Assembly: GCF_004331035.1 (NCBI RefSeq)
Contig: NZ_SJNT01000001.1
Coordinates: forward strand, 124,034 to 188,033
From: Acinetobacter sp. ANC 4910
GTDB lineage: Bacteria > Pseudomonadota > Gammaproteobacteria > Pseudomonadales > Moraxellaceae
Direction of reading: 5' to 3'
DNA length: 64,000 bases
The translations under genes and the position numbers were made by a program. Position 1 is the stretch's first letter. The number at the start of each line of letters is the position of its first letter. The notes below the pieces were generated by a model that was not told the DNA's origin, made no database searches, and saw only the letters and a list, made by a program, of their open reading frames with translations. Shown one piece after another: positions 30,229 through 39,922 of the stretch.

Positions 30229-31521
30229 TTGGTTGCTGAACTCCAATTTTTAGATTTACTAAACTATTTTGGTGCAAATCCTCTTCCCAAATTTGTACCT
30301 AAAGTCGTATTTAGCACTTTTTTCGAGCAAACTATGCAAGATATCGATTTACTTTTTCTGCTGCTAGGAGCAGTGTTGGTACTGGCAATGCATGCCGGTT
30401 TCGCATTTTTAGAACTAGGAACAGTTCGACATAAAAATCAGGTCAATGCCTTAAGTAAAATTCTGACAGACTTTGCGCTTTCAGCAATGGCTTACTTTTT
30501 CGTAGGTTACTACATCGCCTATGGACATCATTTCTTCCATATGGGAGCAACTTTGGCGGCAGATCACGGCTATAACCTGATGCGCTGCTTCTTTTTACTG
30601 ACTTTTGCTGCCGCTATTCCTGCGATTATTTCTGGTGGTATTGCAGAACGTGCCAAAATGCGTTCCCAAGCACTGGCCACACTACTCTTAGTCGCATTGG
30701 TGTATCCATTCTTTGAAGGCATTGTTTGGAATGGTAATTTTGGTATTCAAACATGGTTAGAGCACACATTTGGTGCACCATTCCATGACTTCGCAGGTTC
30801 GGTGGTTGTCCATGCGATGGGTGGATGGATTGCTTTAGCCGCTGTAATTTTACTGGGCGCACGCCATGGTCGTTATAAAAAAGATGGCCGCGTCAGTGCA
30901 CATCCGCCTTCATCCATTCCCTTCCTTGCCCTAGGTTCTTGGATCCTCATAGTCGGTTGGTTTGGCTTTAACGTCATGAGTGCACAACGTTTGGATGCCA
31001 TTTCAGGCATGGTTGCCATTAATTCATTAATGGCTATGGTGGGCGGAACCATTACGGCCAACATGATGGGTAAAAATGACCCAGGTTTCTTGCATAATGG
31101 GCCACTTGCTGGTCTGGTTGCTATCTGTGCAGGCTCCGATATTGTGCATCCTTTTGGTGCGCTTGTGATTGGTGCCATTGCTGGGATTATTTTTGTGAAG
31201 TTCTTTACCTATACCCAAAACAAACTCAAAGTGGATGATGTACTAGGGGTCTGGCCATTACACGGAATTTGCGGTGCCTTTGGTGGGCTAGCAGTGGGTA
31301 TATTCGGTCAACAATGGTTAGGCGGTATTGGTGGCGTGTCCATGATGTCACAAATCATTGGCACCCTATTCGCGATTGTGGTCGCACTTGTAGGTGGATT
31401 CGCGGTGTATGGTGGTTTAAAAGCCTGCATCGGTATTCGCTTATCGCAAGAAGATGAATTCCGAGGTGCTGATTTGTCCATTCACAAAATTTCAGCAAAT
31501 TCGGACGACAGTATGTTTTAA
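30229..31521 (+). CDS. amt: Ammonium transporter Amt
   Basis: 430-residue Amt/MEP/Rh channel with about eleven spans. Recognised blocks: AMHAGFAFLELGTVRHKN (extracellular gate and first helix), FDFAGS-like HDFAGSVVVHAMGGWIALAA with the first pore His, GWFGFNVMSAQ, and VWPLHGICGAFGGLAVGIFG with the second pore His. I keep the TTG at 30229, which has GGAG just upstream and fits the sigma-54-like start; the next in-frame ATG (30334) would begin inside the first helix. There is no adjacent glnK, which is unusual as amt is often paired with it. Confidence 0.88.
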   Translation: MVAELQFLDLLNYFGANPLPKFVPKVVFSTFFEQTMQDIDLLFLLLGAVLVLAMHAGFAFLELGTVRHKNQVNALSKILTDFALSAMAYFFVGYYIAYGHHFFHMGATLAADHGYNLMRCFFLLTFAAAIPAIISGGIAERAKMRSQALATLLLVALVYPFFEGIVWNGNFGIQTWLEHTFGAPFHDFAGSVVVHAMGGWIALAAVILLGARHGRYKKDGRVSAHPPSSIPFLALGSWILIVGWFGFNVMSAQRLDAISGMVAINSLMAMVGGTITANMMGKNDPGFLHNGPLAGLVAICAGSDIVHPFGALVIGAIAGIIFVKFFTYTQNKLKVDDVLGVWPLHGICGAFGGLAVGIFGQQWLGGIGGVSMMSQIIGTLFAIVVALVGGFAVYGGLKACIGIRLSQEDEFRGADLSIHKISANSDDSMF

Positions 31522-31546
31522 GTTTTCTCAATTTTCGCATATTACG

Positions 31547-31573
31547 AAGCGATTCTCAGGAATCGCTTTTTTT
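31547..31573. terminator. Terminator after amt
   Basis: AAGCGATTC / GAATCGCTT with TCAG loop, followed by T7 on the plus strand. It lies between converging genes. Confidence 0.85.
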
Positions 31574-31591
31574 ATGCTTTAGATTTTATAA

Positions 31592-32281
31592 TTACTCTAA
31601 ATAAGCATATAACTCATGTAACTGTTGAATACGGGGAACGTGTAAACGTTCATCTTCAGGGTGAAAACCTTGCAACCAGATAGCCTGCATCCCTGCTCGT
31701 TGCGCGCCTCGAATGTCATTTACAGGATGATCTCCAATGAACAAACATTCTGACGGATGTACCCCCAAGTTTTCCGCAGTATGCAGAAAAATCTGCTGAT
31801 GGGGCTTACTCATTCCTGCCTGCTCAGAACTCACAATCACATCAAAATAGTCCTTGAAGCCAAGTCCAGTTAAAATATTCAAGCGAGTTGCATGTCCACC
31901 ATTCGACACCACAGCCAAAGCGTAATCTTGCTGCTTCAAGCTTTGTAACAACTCTAATGCTCCAGACATGGCAACGGCACACTGTCCAAAATACTGAAAC
32001 CAGAAATCGGTTAAATCATCAAAATCCACCTCTGTTTTCCATTCCAATTCTTGCAATAAAGTAAATGCAACCGATGCCCCAATGCTCGGGTGAGTCAGTT
32101 GTTCTTTTTTAGGATAGCCGCCATTATCAATTCGGCGGATAATGTCTTGAATTTTTTGTAAGTCTGGGCGCAATAAAGCTGAGTCAAACTGCTGTAACAC
32201 ATATGCACTATAGCGCTGAATACTTTGGTCACGGTGGGTTAAGGTATTATCCAAATCAAATAATACGGCACGAATAGGCAT
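31592..32281 (-). CDS. HAD-superfamily hydrolase
   Basis: 229-residue HAD-IA phosphatase. Motif I FDLDNTLTHRDQS near residue 8 (nucleophile and acid Asp), motif II VVSNGGHATR near 124, Lys (SEQAGMSKPHQQIF) near 155, motif IV GDHPVNDIRGAQRAGM near 185. A helical cap domain sits between motifs I and II. Substrate unknown; related proteins act on phosphoglycolate, sugar phosphates or nucleotides. It is transcribed convergently with amt; ATG at 32279-32281. Confidence 0.88.
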   Translation of the reverse strand: MPIRAVLFDLDNTLTHRDQSIQRYSAYVLQQFDSALLRPDLQKIQDIIRRIDNGGYPKKEQLTHPSIGASVAFTLLQELEWKTEVDFDDLTDFWFQYFGQCAVAMSGALELLQSLKQQDYALAVVSNGGHATRLNILTGLGFKDYFDVIVSSEQAGMSKPHQQIFLHTAENLGVHPSECLFIGDHPVNDIRGAQRAGMQAIWLQGFHPEDERLHVPRIQQLHELYAYLE

Positions 32282-32471
32282 AACATTCTCGGGTGACTTT
32301 TGCCTTTTAATCTAGCATTTTAGAACATGTTTACATTACAGATTATCTGCTAAGTTCTACATCAAATCTGTTAAATATATCAGCTCATCTACCTGCTTTT
32401 AAGATTCAATTAAGTCCGATTTAAGTTTGCTTTGCTCTAATCAGAGTCATCCAAATCTCGTTTGTACGACC

Positions 32472-33215
32472 ATGTCTGAATTACAACGCTTTAGCCTAAA
32501 ACAAGGATTGATTCTGCTAGGCTGTTTTATTCTTTTACAGTTCTGGTTTCCTATTGGCGGACAACTCGACCAAATGTTGATCCAACCGTGGACAGGCACT
32601 CATGGACAATTTCCATGGCGTTATGACTGGTTCTTGGAAAAGCTGAATCATAAATATGTTAAAAATCTGCTCATTCTCTGTGATATCAGCTTTGTTAGCC
32701 TTTGGCTTGCGAGTTTTAAAATTGAACGTTTGGCAGCAAAACGCTGGCAGTATGCTTATCTGTTCTGGATTTTAATTTTGAGTACCAGTGTGGTGGGTAT
32801 TCTTAAATCACAGTCGGAGCATGCCTGCCCTTGGAATATGACAGAATCCACAGCAACTGGCTTTCTCTGGAATTTCACTCTTAGTCATGGTCACTGTTTT
32901 CCTGGCGGACATGCAGCAACGGGGTTTGCCTTAATGACAGGATTTTTTGCCTTCAGACAAACAGCGCCTAAACGGGCTTATTTCTATCTTGTTGCAGGCT
33001 TGATTTTAGGTTTTGGCATGGGTTGGGCACAAATGATGCGTGGTGCTCACTTTCTCAGTCATAATTTATGGACAGCATGGGTCATTTGGGGCTGTAACGT
33101 CGCACTTTATCCATTCTTTTATAAACGATTGGTTCCTGCTCAAACTTTAGAGTCAGAGCAACCTTCTGTTATTACTCAACAACCTGAAACAGTAAACTCT
33201 CAAGAAGCAGCTTAA
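32472..33215 (+). CDS. PAP2-family phosphatase (candidate lipid A phosphatase)
   Basis: 247 residues from the ATG at 32472 (MSELQRFSLKQGLILLGCFI). PAP2 motifs: a Lys-containing motif 1 near VGILKSQSEHACPW, FPGGHAATGFAL (PSGH-type) and RGAHFLSHNLWTAWV (SRxxxxxH-type). Five or six spans. Its length and motif style resemble LpxE/PagP-neighbour lipid phosphatases and phosphatases paired with EptA. It stands next to, and divergent in strand from, pmrCAB, which adds phosphoethanolamine to lipid A. A role in lipid A phosphate trimming is therefore plausible but inferred. Confidence 0.75.
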   Translation: MSELQRFSLKQGLILLGCFILLQFWFPIGGQLDQMLIQPWTGTHGQFPWRYDWFLEKLNHKYVKNLLILCDISFVSLWLASFKIERLAAKRWQYAYLFWILILSTSVVGILKSQSEHACPWNMTESTATGFLWNFTLSHGHCFPGGHAATGFALMTGFFAFRQTAPKRAYFYLVAGLILGFGMGWAQMMRGAHFLSHNLWTAWVIWGCNVALYPFFYKRLVPAQTLESEQPSVITQQPETVNSQEAA

Positions 33216-33447
33216 AATCCTTTCTAACGATAATTGTAATTATGATACAACTGTCAAATTAATGATGTCTCTAGACCCTTCAATTCGCTCAAGTCAGCAT
33301 GTATTTTTCGTACTGACCACCTATTGAATAAGTGCCTCATTCAAAAATAACAGCACACTTTGAAGTATGTTCGAACTGAAAAAAATTTATTAAAAGCAAT
33401 CTCAACTAACTTTTGCACGAGTTAAGCCAATTGCCAAATTACAGCAA

Positions 33448-34788
33448 TCATTGATCTGACTTCACCTGTTTAGGGAACTGCACTTGCACAAATAAACCAC
33501 CCAGAGTTTGGCTCTTACCAAACTGAATTTTCCCACCTAAATGTTCCGCTGCCTTTTGCACAATCGAGAGACCTAAACCACTTCCCATCTCTAAATGATG
33601 ATGAATGCGATAAAAGCGCTTCATAATCTGTTCATATAAAGCAGGATCAATTCCGGGCCCACTGTCTTCAACTTGAATAATGGCCTCATTGCCTTGTGAA
33701 AAAATCGAGACATTAATCACGCCATTTTTAGGCGTGTATTTAATCGCATTATCAATCAAATTATAAATAATTGAGCGTGCAGCAGACTCTAAACCCTTAA
33801 CCAATACTTCCTCTTGGCGCTCCATACCCAAATCAATCTCTTTATGCAAAGCCACATGAATCAATTGTTCTACACAGTTTACTGCCACTTGGTTTAAGTA
33901 AAATGGCTGTTGCTGCATGGTATGTAAGCTACTTGCATCTTGCTTGGCTAAATCAAGTAACTGGCTAATTAAATGCTGAATACGAATTAAACCTTGGCTC
34001 AAATTTTCCAATGCCGTGTTTTCTGGAAATTCACGTAATAAAATCTGCATTTGTAAATTAAGCGCGGTAATTGGTGTTCTTAACTCATGTGCTGCATCTG
34101 CAATGAATTGACGCTGCTCTTGTTGTGCCGACTCAATCCGTTCAAATAAATAGTTCATCTCTTGAATGGTGGGAATTAACTCAACAGGATAACGACTCAA
34201 TTTAATCGGGGTTAATTCATCTAGATCACGGCGGGCTATTTCTTGTCTAAACTCATCCATTGGTCTTAGACTGCGTAAAATCACCCAGCCCAAACCCCAT
34301 AAAATAAACGGGATCATCACCAGATATGGTACAAACATACTGGTGGCTAGTTCTAAAGCTAAATGGCTTCTTGCAGAAAAAGGCTGGCTGACCTGAATTT
34401 GATAATGTTCTGTTGGTAATACATACATGCGCCACACCCCTTGCGTGGTGGAGCGGTCATAAAAACCTGCCTGATCTACATTATGTAATAACAAATTAAA
34501 TTGATGTTGAGGATGTTCCTGTTTTTCCCAGACATCAATAAACAAGTCTTCTTCATGATAGCGTTTATGAATATCAAAATGGCTTTTGATTGGCGTGGGA
34601 TCATGTACAGCAACACGTTCCGCAAGATTTTTCATTTGTGCATCAAGAATTTCATCCAGTTCACCCAATGAAATCCAGTATGCCGTTGCAATTAACACAC
34701 CTCCCAACAGCAAGCTAAACCCCGAAACAAAAATCAGCAATCTTTTCTTTAAAGATGTTTGTGTTGGCATTGCGTGCAATTGCTGCAT
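33448..34788 (-). CDS. pmrB: Sensor histidine kinase PmrB
   Basis: 446-residue membrane sensor. TM1 near residues 14-37 (LLIFVSGFSLLLGGVLIATAY), a periplasmic domain of about 120 residues with acidic/His-rich patches (DIHKRYHEEDLF), TM2 (FVPYLVMIPFILWGLGWVIL), HAMP-like linker, H-box DAAHELRTPITALNLQ (His about 234), N-box LIDNAIKYTPKNG, G-boxes DSGPGIDP and GSGLGLSIV. In Acinetobacter, PmrB changes raise colistin resistance through pmrC. I cannot judge from one sequence whether any residue here is a resistance change. It starts 7 bases after pmrA. Confidence 0.92.
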   Translation of the reverse strand: MQQLHAMPTQTSLKKRLLIFVSGFSLLLGGVLIATAYWISLGELDEILDAQMKNLAERVAVHDPTPIKSHFDIHKRYHEEDLFIDVWEKQEHPQHQFNLLLHNVDQAGFYDRSTTQGVWRMYVLPTEHYQIQVSQPFSARSHLALELATSMFVPYLVMIPFILWGLGWVILRSLRPMDEFRQEIARRDLDELTPIKLSRYPVELIPTIQEMNYLFERIESAQQEQRQFIADAAHELRTPITALNLQMQILLREFPENTALENLSQGLIRIQHLISQLLDLAKQDASSLHTMQQQPFYLNQVAVNCVEQLIHVALHKEIDLGMERQEEVLVKGLESAARSIIYNLIDNAIKYTPKNGVINVSIFSQGNEAIIQVEDSGPGIDPALYEQIMKRFYRIHHHLEMGSGLGLSIVQKAAEHLGGKIQFGKSQTLGGLFVQVQFPKQVKSDQ

Positions 34789-34795
34789 AAAACCC

Positions 34796-35473
34796 CTAAT
34801 CCAATTTACCTAAGCGATAACCCATACCACGAATTGTGCGGATAAAATCTTTACCCAATTTTGCACGCAGGTGATGAACATAAACTTCAATTGTATTGCT
34901 ATTTACTTCGCTATCGAAGTCGTACAGCTTATCTTCTAAATTGGCTTTGGAAAAAATCTTATTCGGATAACTGACCAACGGCACCAGAATTGCCCATTCA
35001 CGATTGGAAAGTTCCAACTCTTGCCCATGTAATAAAGCAATGTGTTGCTCAACATCTAGCACCAAATCACCGTAACGAAGCATCAATGTTTCACTTGAGG
35101 GTGCTTCTTGAGTAGTGCGACGCAATAAAGCTTGAATACGTGCCAAAAGTTCTACAAATTCATAAGGCTTGACCAGATAATCATCTGCGCCCTGATTCAA
35201 ACCATCGACACGATTCTGCACCTGATCACGCGCAGAAATAATCAGTACAGGTAAACTCGGAAAACTTTGCCGAATTTTTGCCAATACCTGCATGCCATCC
35301 ATCATAGGTAAGCCCAAATCTAAGAGCACCACATCAAAACTTTGCTGCTGTAAAAGTTTTAATGCATCAAGCCCATTGTTCACCCACTCCACCTGAAAAT
35401 CATGCAATTTCAACAAAGTCTTGCTGGATTCTGCAATCATGAAGTCATCTTCGATCATTAAGATTGTGGTCAT
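34796..35473 (-). CDS. pmrA: Response regulator PmrA
   Basis: 225-residue OmpR-class regulator. Receiver domain with acidic pocket IEDD, phospho-acceptor Asp about 51 in VVLLDLGLPMMDG, Thr/Ser switch VLIISARD and Lys in YLVKPYEF. The winged-helix DNA-binding domain has LSNREWAILVPLVSYPNKIF and SNTIEVYVHHLRAKLG. It activates pmrC and its own operon when phosphorylated by PmrB. Order pmrC-pmrA-pmrB with gaps of 15 and 7 bases indicates one transcript. Confidence 0.95.
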   Translation of the reverse strand: MTTILMIEDDFMIAESSKTLLKLHDFQVEWVNNGLDALKLLQQQSFDVVLLDLGLPMMDGMQVLAKIRQSFPSLPVLIISARDQVQNRVDGLNQGADDYLVKPYEFVELLARIQALLRRTTQEAPSSETLMLRYGDLVLDVEQHIALLHGQELELSNREWAILVPLVSYPNKIFSKANLEDKLYDFDSEVNSNTIEVYVHHLRAKLGKDFIRTIRGMGYRLGKLD

Positions 35474-35488
35474 TCTGCTTATCCTGAT

Positions 35489-37156
35489 TTATGCCTTTCC
35501 TGTTGGATTGATTTGACATTGTTTTAACATATCATTTTTATCATCAATCACTTGAGTTTTAATTTCAAGCAACGACAATAAGGTCGGAAATAAATTATCC
35601 TGACTACGAACAGCTTGTTTTTGCTGTTGTAAACAGTTCACTTGAGATGAATTACCTTGTTGCCAAGCTGGTGAAAACCACATCATCATCGGCACGTGAG
35701 TTTGCTGAATTGGTGCAATAGCATACGGTGCTCCATGCAAGTACATGCCACTTTCACCTGTCGACTCACCATGATCCGATAAATACCAAAATCCTGTTTG
35801 ATAATTTGGCACATCTTTAATGGTTTGAATGACCTGATTTAAAACATGATCTGTGTACACAATTGAGTTGTCATAACTGTTCAACAATTCATCTCGGCTA
35901 CAACCTTGAATGGCATTGGTTGAACACATTGGCTTAAAGGGCTGGAACTGTTCCGTAGAACGCTTGTAATAAGCCGGACCATGACTTCCCATCTGATGCA
36001 ACACAATGAGTTGTGGTGTTTTATCTTGGGCTGGAATGCTAGCCAAATATGACTTCAAGCTATCCACTAAGACCTCATCCATGCACTCACCTTCTGCATC
36101 ACACCATTTTTGTTTTAATGGTGCTGGAATTTCAAACTTATGCACGCGATCACAAGTCCCTTTACAGCCCGAGTTATTATCAATCCATGTCACTTTATAG
36201 CCTGCACGCTGTGCAATATCGAGTAAACCTTCACGGTGACTTGCCAATCGCTCATCATAATCCTTACGTGGCATACCAGAGAACATACAAGGCACCGATA
36301 CCGCAGTTGCCGTACCACAAGAACTCACCTGACTAAAGTTAATGACATTTTGTTTAGACAATTCTGGATTGGTGTTTTTCGCATAACCATTTAAGGAAAA
36401 ACTCTCCGCACGTGCTGTTTCACCCACTACAAGTACCATTAATTTTGGCATTGCTTGCTTACTGGTATTAATGACTCGATGTGCGTCAGTCCCATAGGTC
36501 ACTAAGGGTAAATTTTCTTTTGGTGCTTTCTTTTTATAATACGATATAAATGATGCAATCATATTTTGTGGAGAAATCATCGCTTTCAAATCGCGGTTTC
36601 CACGAAAAATCGCTGCAAAATCAACGTAAAACACAAATAACAGACTACATACAATTGCAATAGAAACAACTGAAGCAATACCTTTCTTAACGATTTGACG
36701 AAGAATAGGCTCTGGTTTGAATTTAACCATTAAAATAGCAATGATCGGTAAAACCGTCATTCCCAAAGTCCAAACCACTAAATGCCATGACCATGTATCC
36801 TTTGCTTCAGAAATATCCGTCTGCATCAAATTTTGGATCTGATCTGGAGTAATTAAAACACCTAAACTGCTCACTGCATAAGATGCAAAACCCCCAATAA
36901 ATACCAAGGCAATCGCAATCGGTTTTGCAGTCCATTTCCAATTCAAAATTTGAAAAATGAATGTATATGCAGCAACCAGAACGCAAACTGAAGCCGCAAT
37001 AAATAAACTAGACTTTATGCCTGTATATGGGGTAAGCGATTGGATTCGCTCATAAAATGGTACATTTAGAACAGCGGCTAACCATATTGCCAACAATAGG
37101 TTAAACGTAAGTAAAGACATCGACTTTATTTTGAGTTTCTGCAGTAACATAATCAT
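35489..37156 (-). CDS. pmrC: Lipid A phosphoethanolamine transferase PmrC
   Basis: Inner-membrane sulfatase-fold enzyme adding phosphoethanolamine to lipid A (EptA family), giving polymyxin resistance when over-expressed. Five N-terminal spans (from LLTFNLLLAIWLAAVLNVPF) and a periplasmic catalytic domain: VVGETARAESFSLNGY with nucleophile Thr about 246, CGTATAVSVPCMFS, YLSDHGESTGESGMYLHG for zinc binding, and disulfide Cys pairs. The start is set to the ATG at 37154-37156; a TTG 3 codons before and an ATG 2 codons after are also open. First gene of pmrCAB. Confidence 0.92.
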   Translation of the reverse strand: MIMLLQKLKIKSMSLLTFNLLLAIWLAAVLNVPFYERIQSLTPYTGIKSSLFIAASVCVLVAAYTFIFQILNWKWTAKPIAIALVFIGGFASYAVSSLGVLITPDQIQNLMQTDISEAKDTWSWHLVVWTLGMTVLPIIAILMVKFKPEPILRQIVKKGIASVVSIAIVCSLLFVFYVDFAAIFRGNRDLKAMISPQNMIASFISYYKKKAPKENLPLVTYGTDAHRVINTSKQAMPKLMVLVVGETARAESFSLNGYAKNTNPELSKQNVINFSQVSSCGTATAVSVPCMFSGMPRKDYDERLASHREGLLDIAQRAGYKVTWIDNNSGCKGTCDRVHKFEIPAPLKQKWCDAEGECMDEVLVDSLKSYLASIPAQDKTPQLIVLHQMGSHGPAYYKRSTEQFQPFKPMCSTNAIQGCSRDELLNSYDNSIVYTDHVLNQVIQTIKDVPNYQTGFWYLSDHGESTGESGMYLHGAPYAIAPIQQTHVPMMMWFSPAWQQGNSSQVNCLQQQKQAVRSQDNLFPTLLSLLEIKTQVIDDKNDMLKQCQINPTGKA

Positions 37157-37226
37157 CACGATCAAAAAAAGGAAAATCCTAGCTAGACTAAGATATAAAT
37201 TAAAACTTAAAACTGACTTAAAATAA

Positions 37227-37260
37227 AAAAAGGACGCTACTTTTGCACCGTCCTTTTGGA
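37227..37260 (-). terminator. Terminator of the porin gene
   Basis: AAAAGGACGG / CGTCCTTTTT-type stem with an 11-base loop and T-run on the minus strand, 18 bases after the porin stop codon. The A/T tracts on both sides could let it work both ways. Confidence 0.75.
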
Positions 37261-37277
37261 TGATTTTTTATTTACAC

Positions 37278-38399
37278 TTAGAATTTGAATTCTAAACCAG
37301 TACCAACTACAGGTTGTTTAGTTTTATTGCTTGCTTGCTCAAGTGTTAAGTAACCACCGTAACCATACAACTTCACTTGCTTGCTGAATGCATAATCTAC
37401 GCCAGCCATAATTTGGTCAGCATCATAGTCATTTTTACTCGATTTGAAACTAGTTGTGTTTGCACTGTACTGTGCTTTAACAGTCCATGCTTTTGCAGAT
37501 GGGATGTTATATTCTGCACCCACTAACCAACCATCAGACTTATCAATATCCGCTGCTGCTGCATCATTGCCATTCGCAGCTTCAACTTCAGACGTTTGAT
37601 ACAACGCTTTCAAAGCCAAACTGTTGTCGAGCACATTTAAACGACCAATCGCACGTAAAGTATTTGCTGCTGCAAAAGCTGTACCTGCTACACCGCTCGT
37701 GACTTCTGGTACAGATGCATTTGTCATACCACGACCTGCAAATGTCGTTGGAACCGCTTTATCATATGCTACACCCGCCACAACAACTGGGCTGTCATAG
37801 ACTAAAGATGCAGACCAAGTATCGCCTAAACCACGACCCGCTGCTTTAGAAGCACCATTGCCTTTTGCAATACCACTGTCTTCACCAGTTGCAAGTAAAG
37901 CATTAAATTTGATTGCACCTGTAGGTAATGTCAGTGCTGGCGCTTCATAGACCACAACATTCGCAAGACGTACTTCACCCGTCATAATGCCTGTGACATC
38001 TGCTTTATTCGCAACATAGTTATTGAACGTATCGACAACACTTGAAAGCTGTTTCAATGGAGTATCATGCGTACCAACTTTCACAGTACCCAATTTGGCA
38101 TCTTTTAAACCGACATAACGGTTACGTGCAGACCAATCTGTCCCTTCGCCATCTGCGTTAAATGCCCATTCAGCTAAATACACCGCGCTTAAACGGTCAT
38201 TTAATTTTTCATCACCTTTGACACCAAGGTAAGAACTGTTTGAACTGACTTCGACTACATCTTTATCAGAAACAGGTGAAGCATTATCTTCTGGTAAATA
38301 GTCCACACTCGCATCAATCTCACCATAAAACGTTGGTGCCGCAAAAGTTGAACCCGCTAACAAACTTAAAGCAATCGCTGCTGCAATTTTGGTTTTCAT
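37278..38399 (-). CDS. Outer-membrane porin
   Basis: 373-residue general porin (Porin_4-type, 16-strand barrel expected). Signal peptide MKTKIAAAIALSLLAGSTFA, then mature APTFYGEIDASVDYL. Typical blocks SSYLGVKGDEKLNDRLSAVY, WSARNRYVGLKDAKLGTVKV and GTHDTP are in the first strands and constriction loop. It ends in the aromatic barrel signal VVGTGLEFKF. Substrate range is unknown. Similar porins in Acinetobacter pass small anionic solutes. ATG at 38397-38399 with GGGAA upstream; its own terminator follows. Confidence 0.88.
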   Translation of the reverse strand: MKTKIAAAIALSLLAGSTFAAPTFYGEIDASVDYLPEDNASPVSDKDVVEVSSNSSYLGVKGDEKLNDRLSAVYLAEWAFNADGEGTDWSARNRYVGLKDAKLGTVKVGTHDTPLKQLSSVVDTFNNYVANKADVTGIMTGEVRLANVVVYEAPALTLPTGAIKFNALLATGEDSGIAKGNGASKAAGRGLGDTWSASLVYDSPVVVAGVAYDKAVPTTFAGRGMTNASVPEVTSGVAGTAFAAANTLRAIGRLNVLDNSLALKALYQTSEVEAANGNDAAAADIDKSDGWLVGAEYNIPSAKAWTVKAQYSANTTSFKSSKNDYDADQIMAGVDYAFSKQVKLYGYGGYLTLEQASNKTKQPVVGTGLEFKF

Positions 38400-38533
38400 T
38401 AAATCATTTCCCTGGTGTTAATTTTGTTACAAATATTACATTGCAGTCACATATTACAAAAGGATTAAATTTTTATTTATATATATGTTTTAATACTTTA
38501 GGCTAACTACAACTAAGCAGCTGAATTGTAATA

Positions 38534-39778
38534 TTATTTTTCATACTTTGCCCATCGGAAAATTGTAACAAGGCAGAAAATCGCTATAAAAACGATCAAA
38601 AATAGATAATTTGCATAGCCTAAAGCATCAGCAACCACGCCACTGACACTATATAAAATCCCGCTCACCGTTGCCATAACTGCAACCTGAAAGGTGAAAT
38701 CTGTGGCTGCGTACTCAGCACGACTATATTGCATCACGACCGTTAGCATCACCACTAACAACAATGCAGCAATCAAATCCTCAGCAGCGTTAATGACATA
38801 AATCACCCTAGGCGCCACGGCCTGTTGCTGTTCATATTGATAAGCCAACCAAGCATAGGCCGCTAACGACATAATTTTAAGCCAAGAGAAAAACCATAAT
38901 GCTTGAGCACGGCACATCGTTCTGAGTAACATCCCTGCCAAACCAGCCCCACATAAAGCTGCTATTGCGCCCAACATGGTCACATACACACCTATTTGAC
39001 TAAAACTTAAACCTAAGTCAACCATTAATGGCTTAAGTAAGGGGCCAGCAAGCCCATCTGCGACTTTAAACGTCAATAACACCCAGAGCCAACGCCATAA
39101 CACAGGGCTACTTCGGTAATAGACGACATAATCGGTCATGGCTTTCCATTTTTGCTGTCTTGAACTTGAAATTGGATGTTGAACCCGATGATGTGAACGT
39201 TCCTGATACAGCCAAATGGGCACGGTATTCAGAAGAACTATCACCGCCATTATCCCAAAGGTGCTCCGCCACTCAAGCCAGTCCAGCATCCAAAGCATGG
39301 CTCCGCCACCGACAATAAAACCCAAACGAGAACCGATCACCTGAAAGGTATTGCCCCAATGTTGCTGTTCAGATTTTAAAATGCGAACCGCCAGACCATC
39401 TGTTGCAATATCTTGCGTCGCACCTAAAACGTTCAAACTCATTAAGACAATAAAAAATAAAAATAAATATTGAGGTTGATCTAATGCATGAATGGGTAAA
39501 AAGGACAGTGCGATCAATGCCATGACCGTGAGCAACTGTGTAGGAATAATCCAACTCCGATAATGCCCCTGCTGACGATTTCCGAAATGATCTACCCACG
39601 GCGCCCAAAAAATTTTGACTGACCAAGGCAGCATCAACAAGCCGAAACCACCAATATGTGCCAGTGAGACGCCTTCTGCACGCAGAATGACAGGAAGTGC
39701 ATGGGTCATAAATCCCACAGGCAAACCTTGTGCCCAATACAAAGAGAACAGCAAAAGATAAACATTTTGTGTAATCGG
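38534..39778 (-). CDS. MFS permease of the AmpG/RhtX-FptX type
   Basis: About 414 residues with twelve predicted spans. The start LLLFSLYWAQGLPVGFMTHA, WSVKIFWAPWVDHFG and ATQDIATDGLAVRIL are typical of AmpG-like permeases (muropeptide uptake) and of the related siderophore importers RhtX/FptX; the DIATDGLA form is closer to the latter. Substrate not assignable. I prefer the ATG at 39776-39778 (MPITQNVYLLLF), which has an AGGA and starts just before TM1. Upstream starts to 39856 are open but add 26 untypical residues. Confidence 0.75.
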   Translation of the reverse strand, partial: PITQNVYLLLFSLYWAQGLPVGFMTHALPVILRAEGVSLAHIGGFGLLMLPWSVKIFWAPWVDHFGNRQQGHYRSWIIPTQLLTVMALIALSFLPIHALDQPQYLFLFFIVLMSLNVLGATQDIATDGLAVRILKSEQQHWGNTFQVIGSRLGFIVGGGAMLWMLDWLEWRSTFGIMAVIVLLNTVPIWLYQERSHHRVQHPISSSRQQKWKAMTDYVVYYRSSPVLWRWLWVLLTFKVADGLAGPLLKPLMVDLGLSFSQIGVYVTMLGAIAALCGAGLAGMLLRTMCRAQALWFFSWLKIMSLAAYAWLAYQYEQQQAVAPRVIYVINAAEDLIAALLLVVMLTVVMQYSRAEYAATDFTFQVAVMATVSGILYSVSGVVADALGYANYLFLIVFIAIFCLVTIFRWAKYEK

Positions 39779-39922
39779 CATCAACAGTAATCCTACGATG
39801 GGTCCATGATGTACCGCAGTGAGCATTTTTGCACATCGAAGCTTACATTTTGCCAATGAAGCCCTAATTCTGAAAGCGTAATATCAAGAAAAACCAAGAA
39901 TATTTGTCAGGATGACAAGCCC

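Noticed and set aside
39369..39836. 155-codon frame rich in Cys and Tyr inside the MFS gene
   Set aside because: Same strand, other frame; the MFS frame has typical membrane helices and family motifs.
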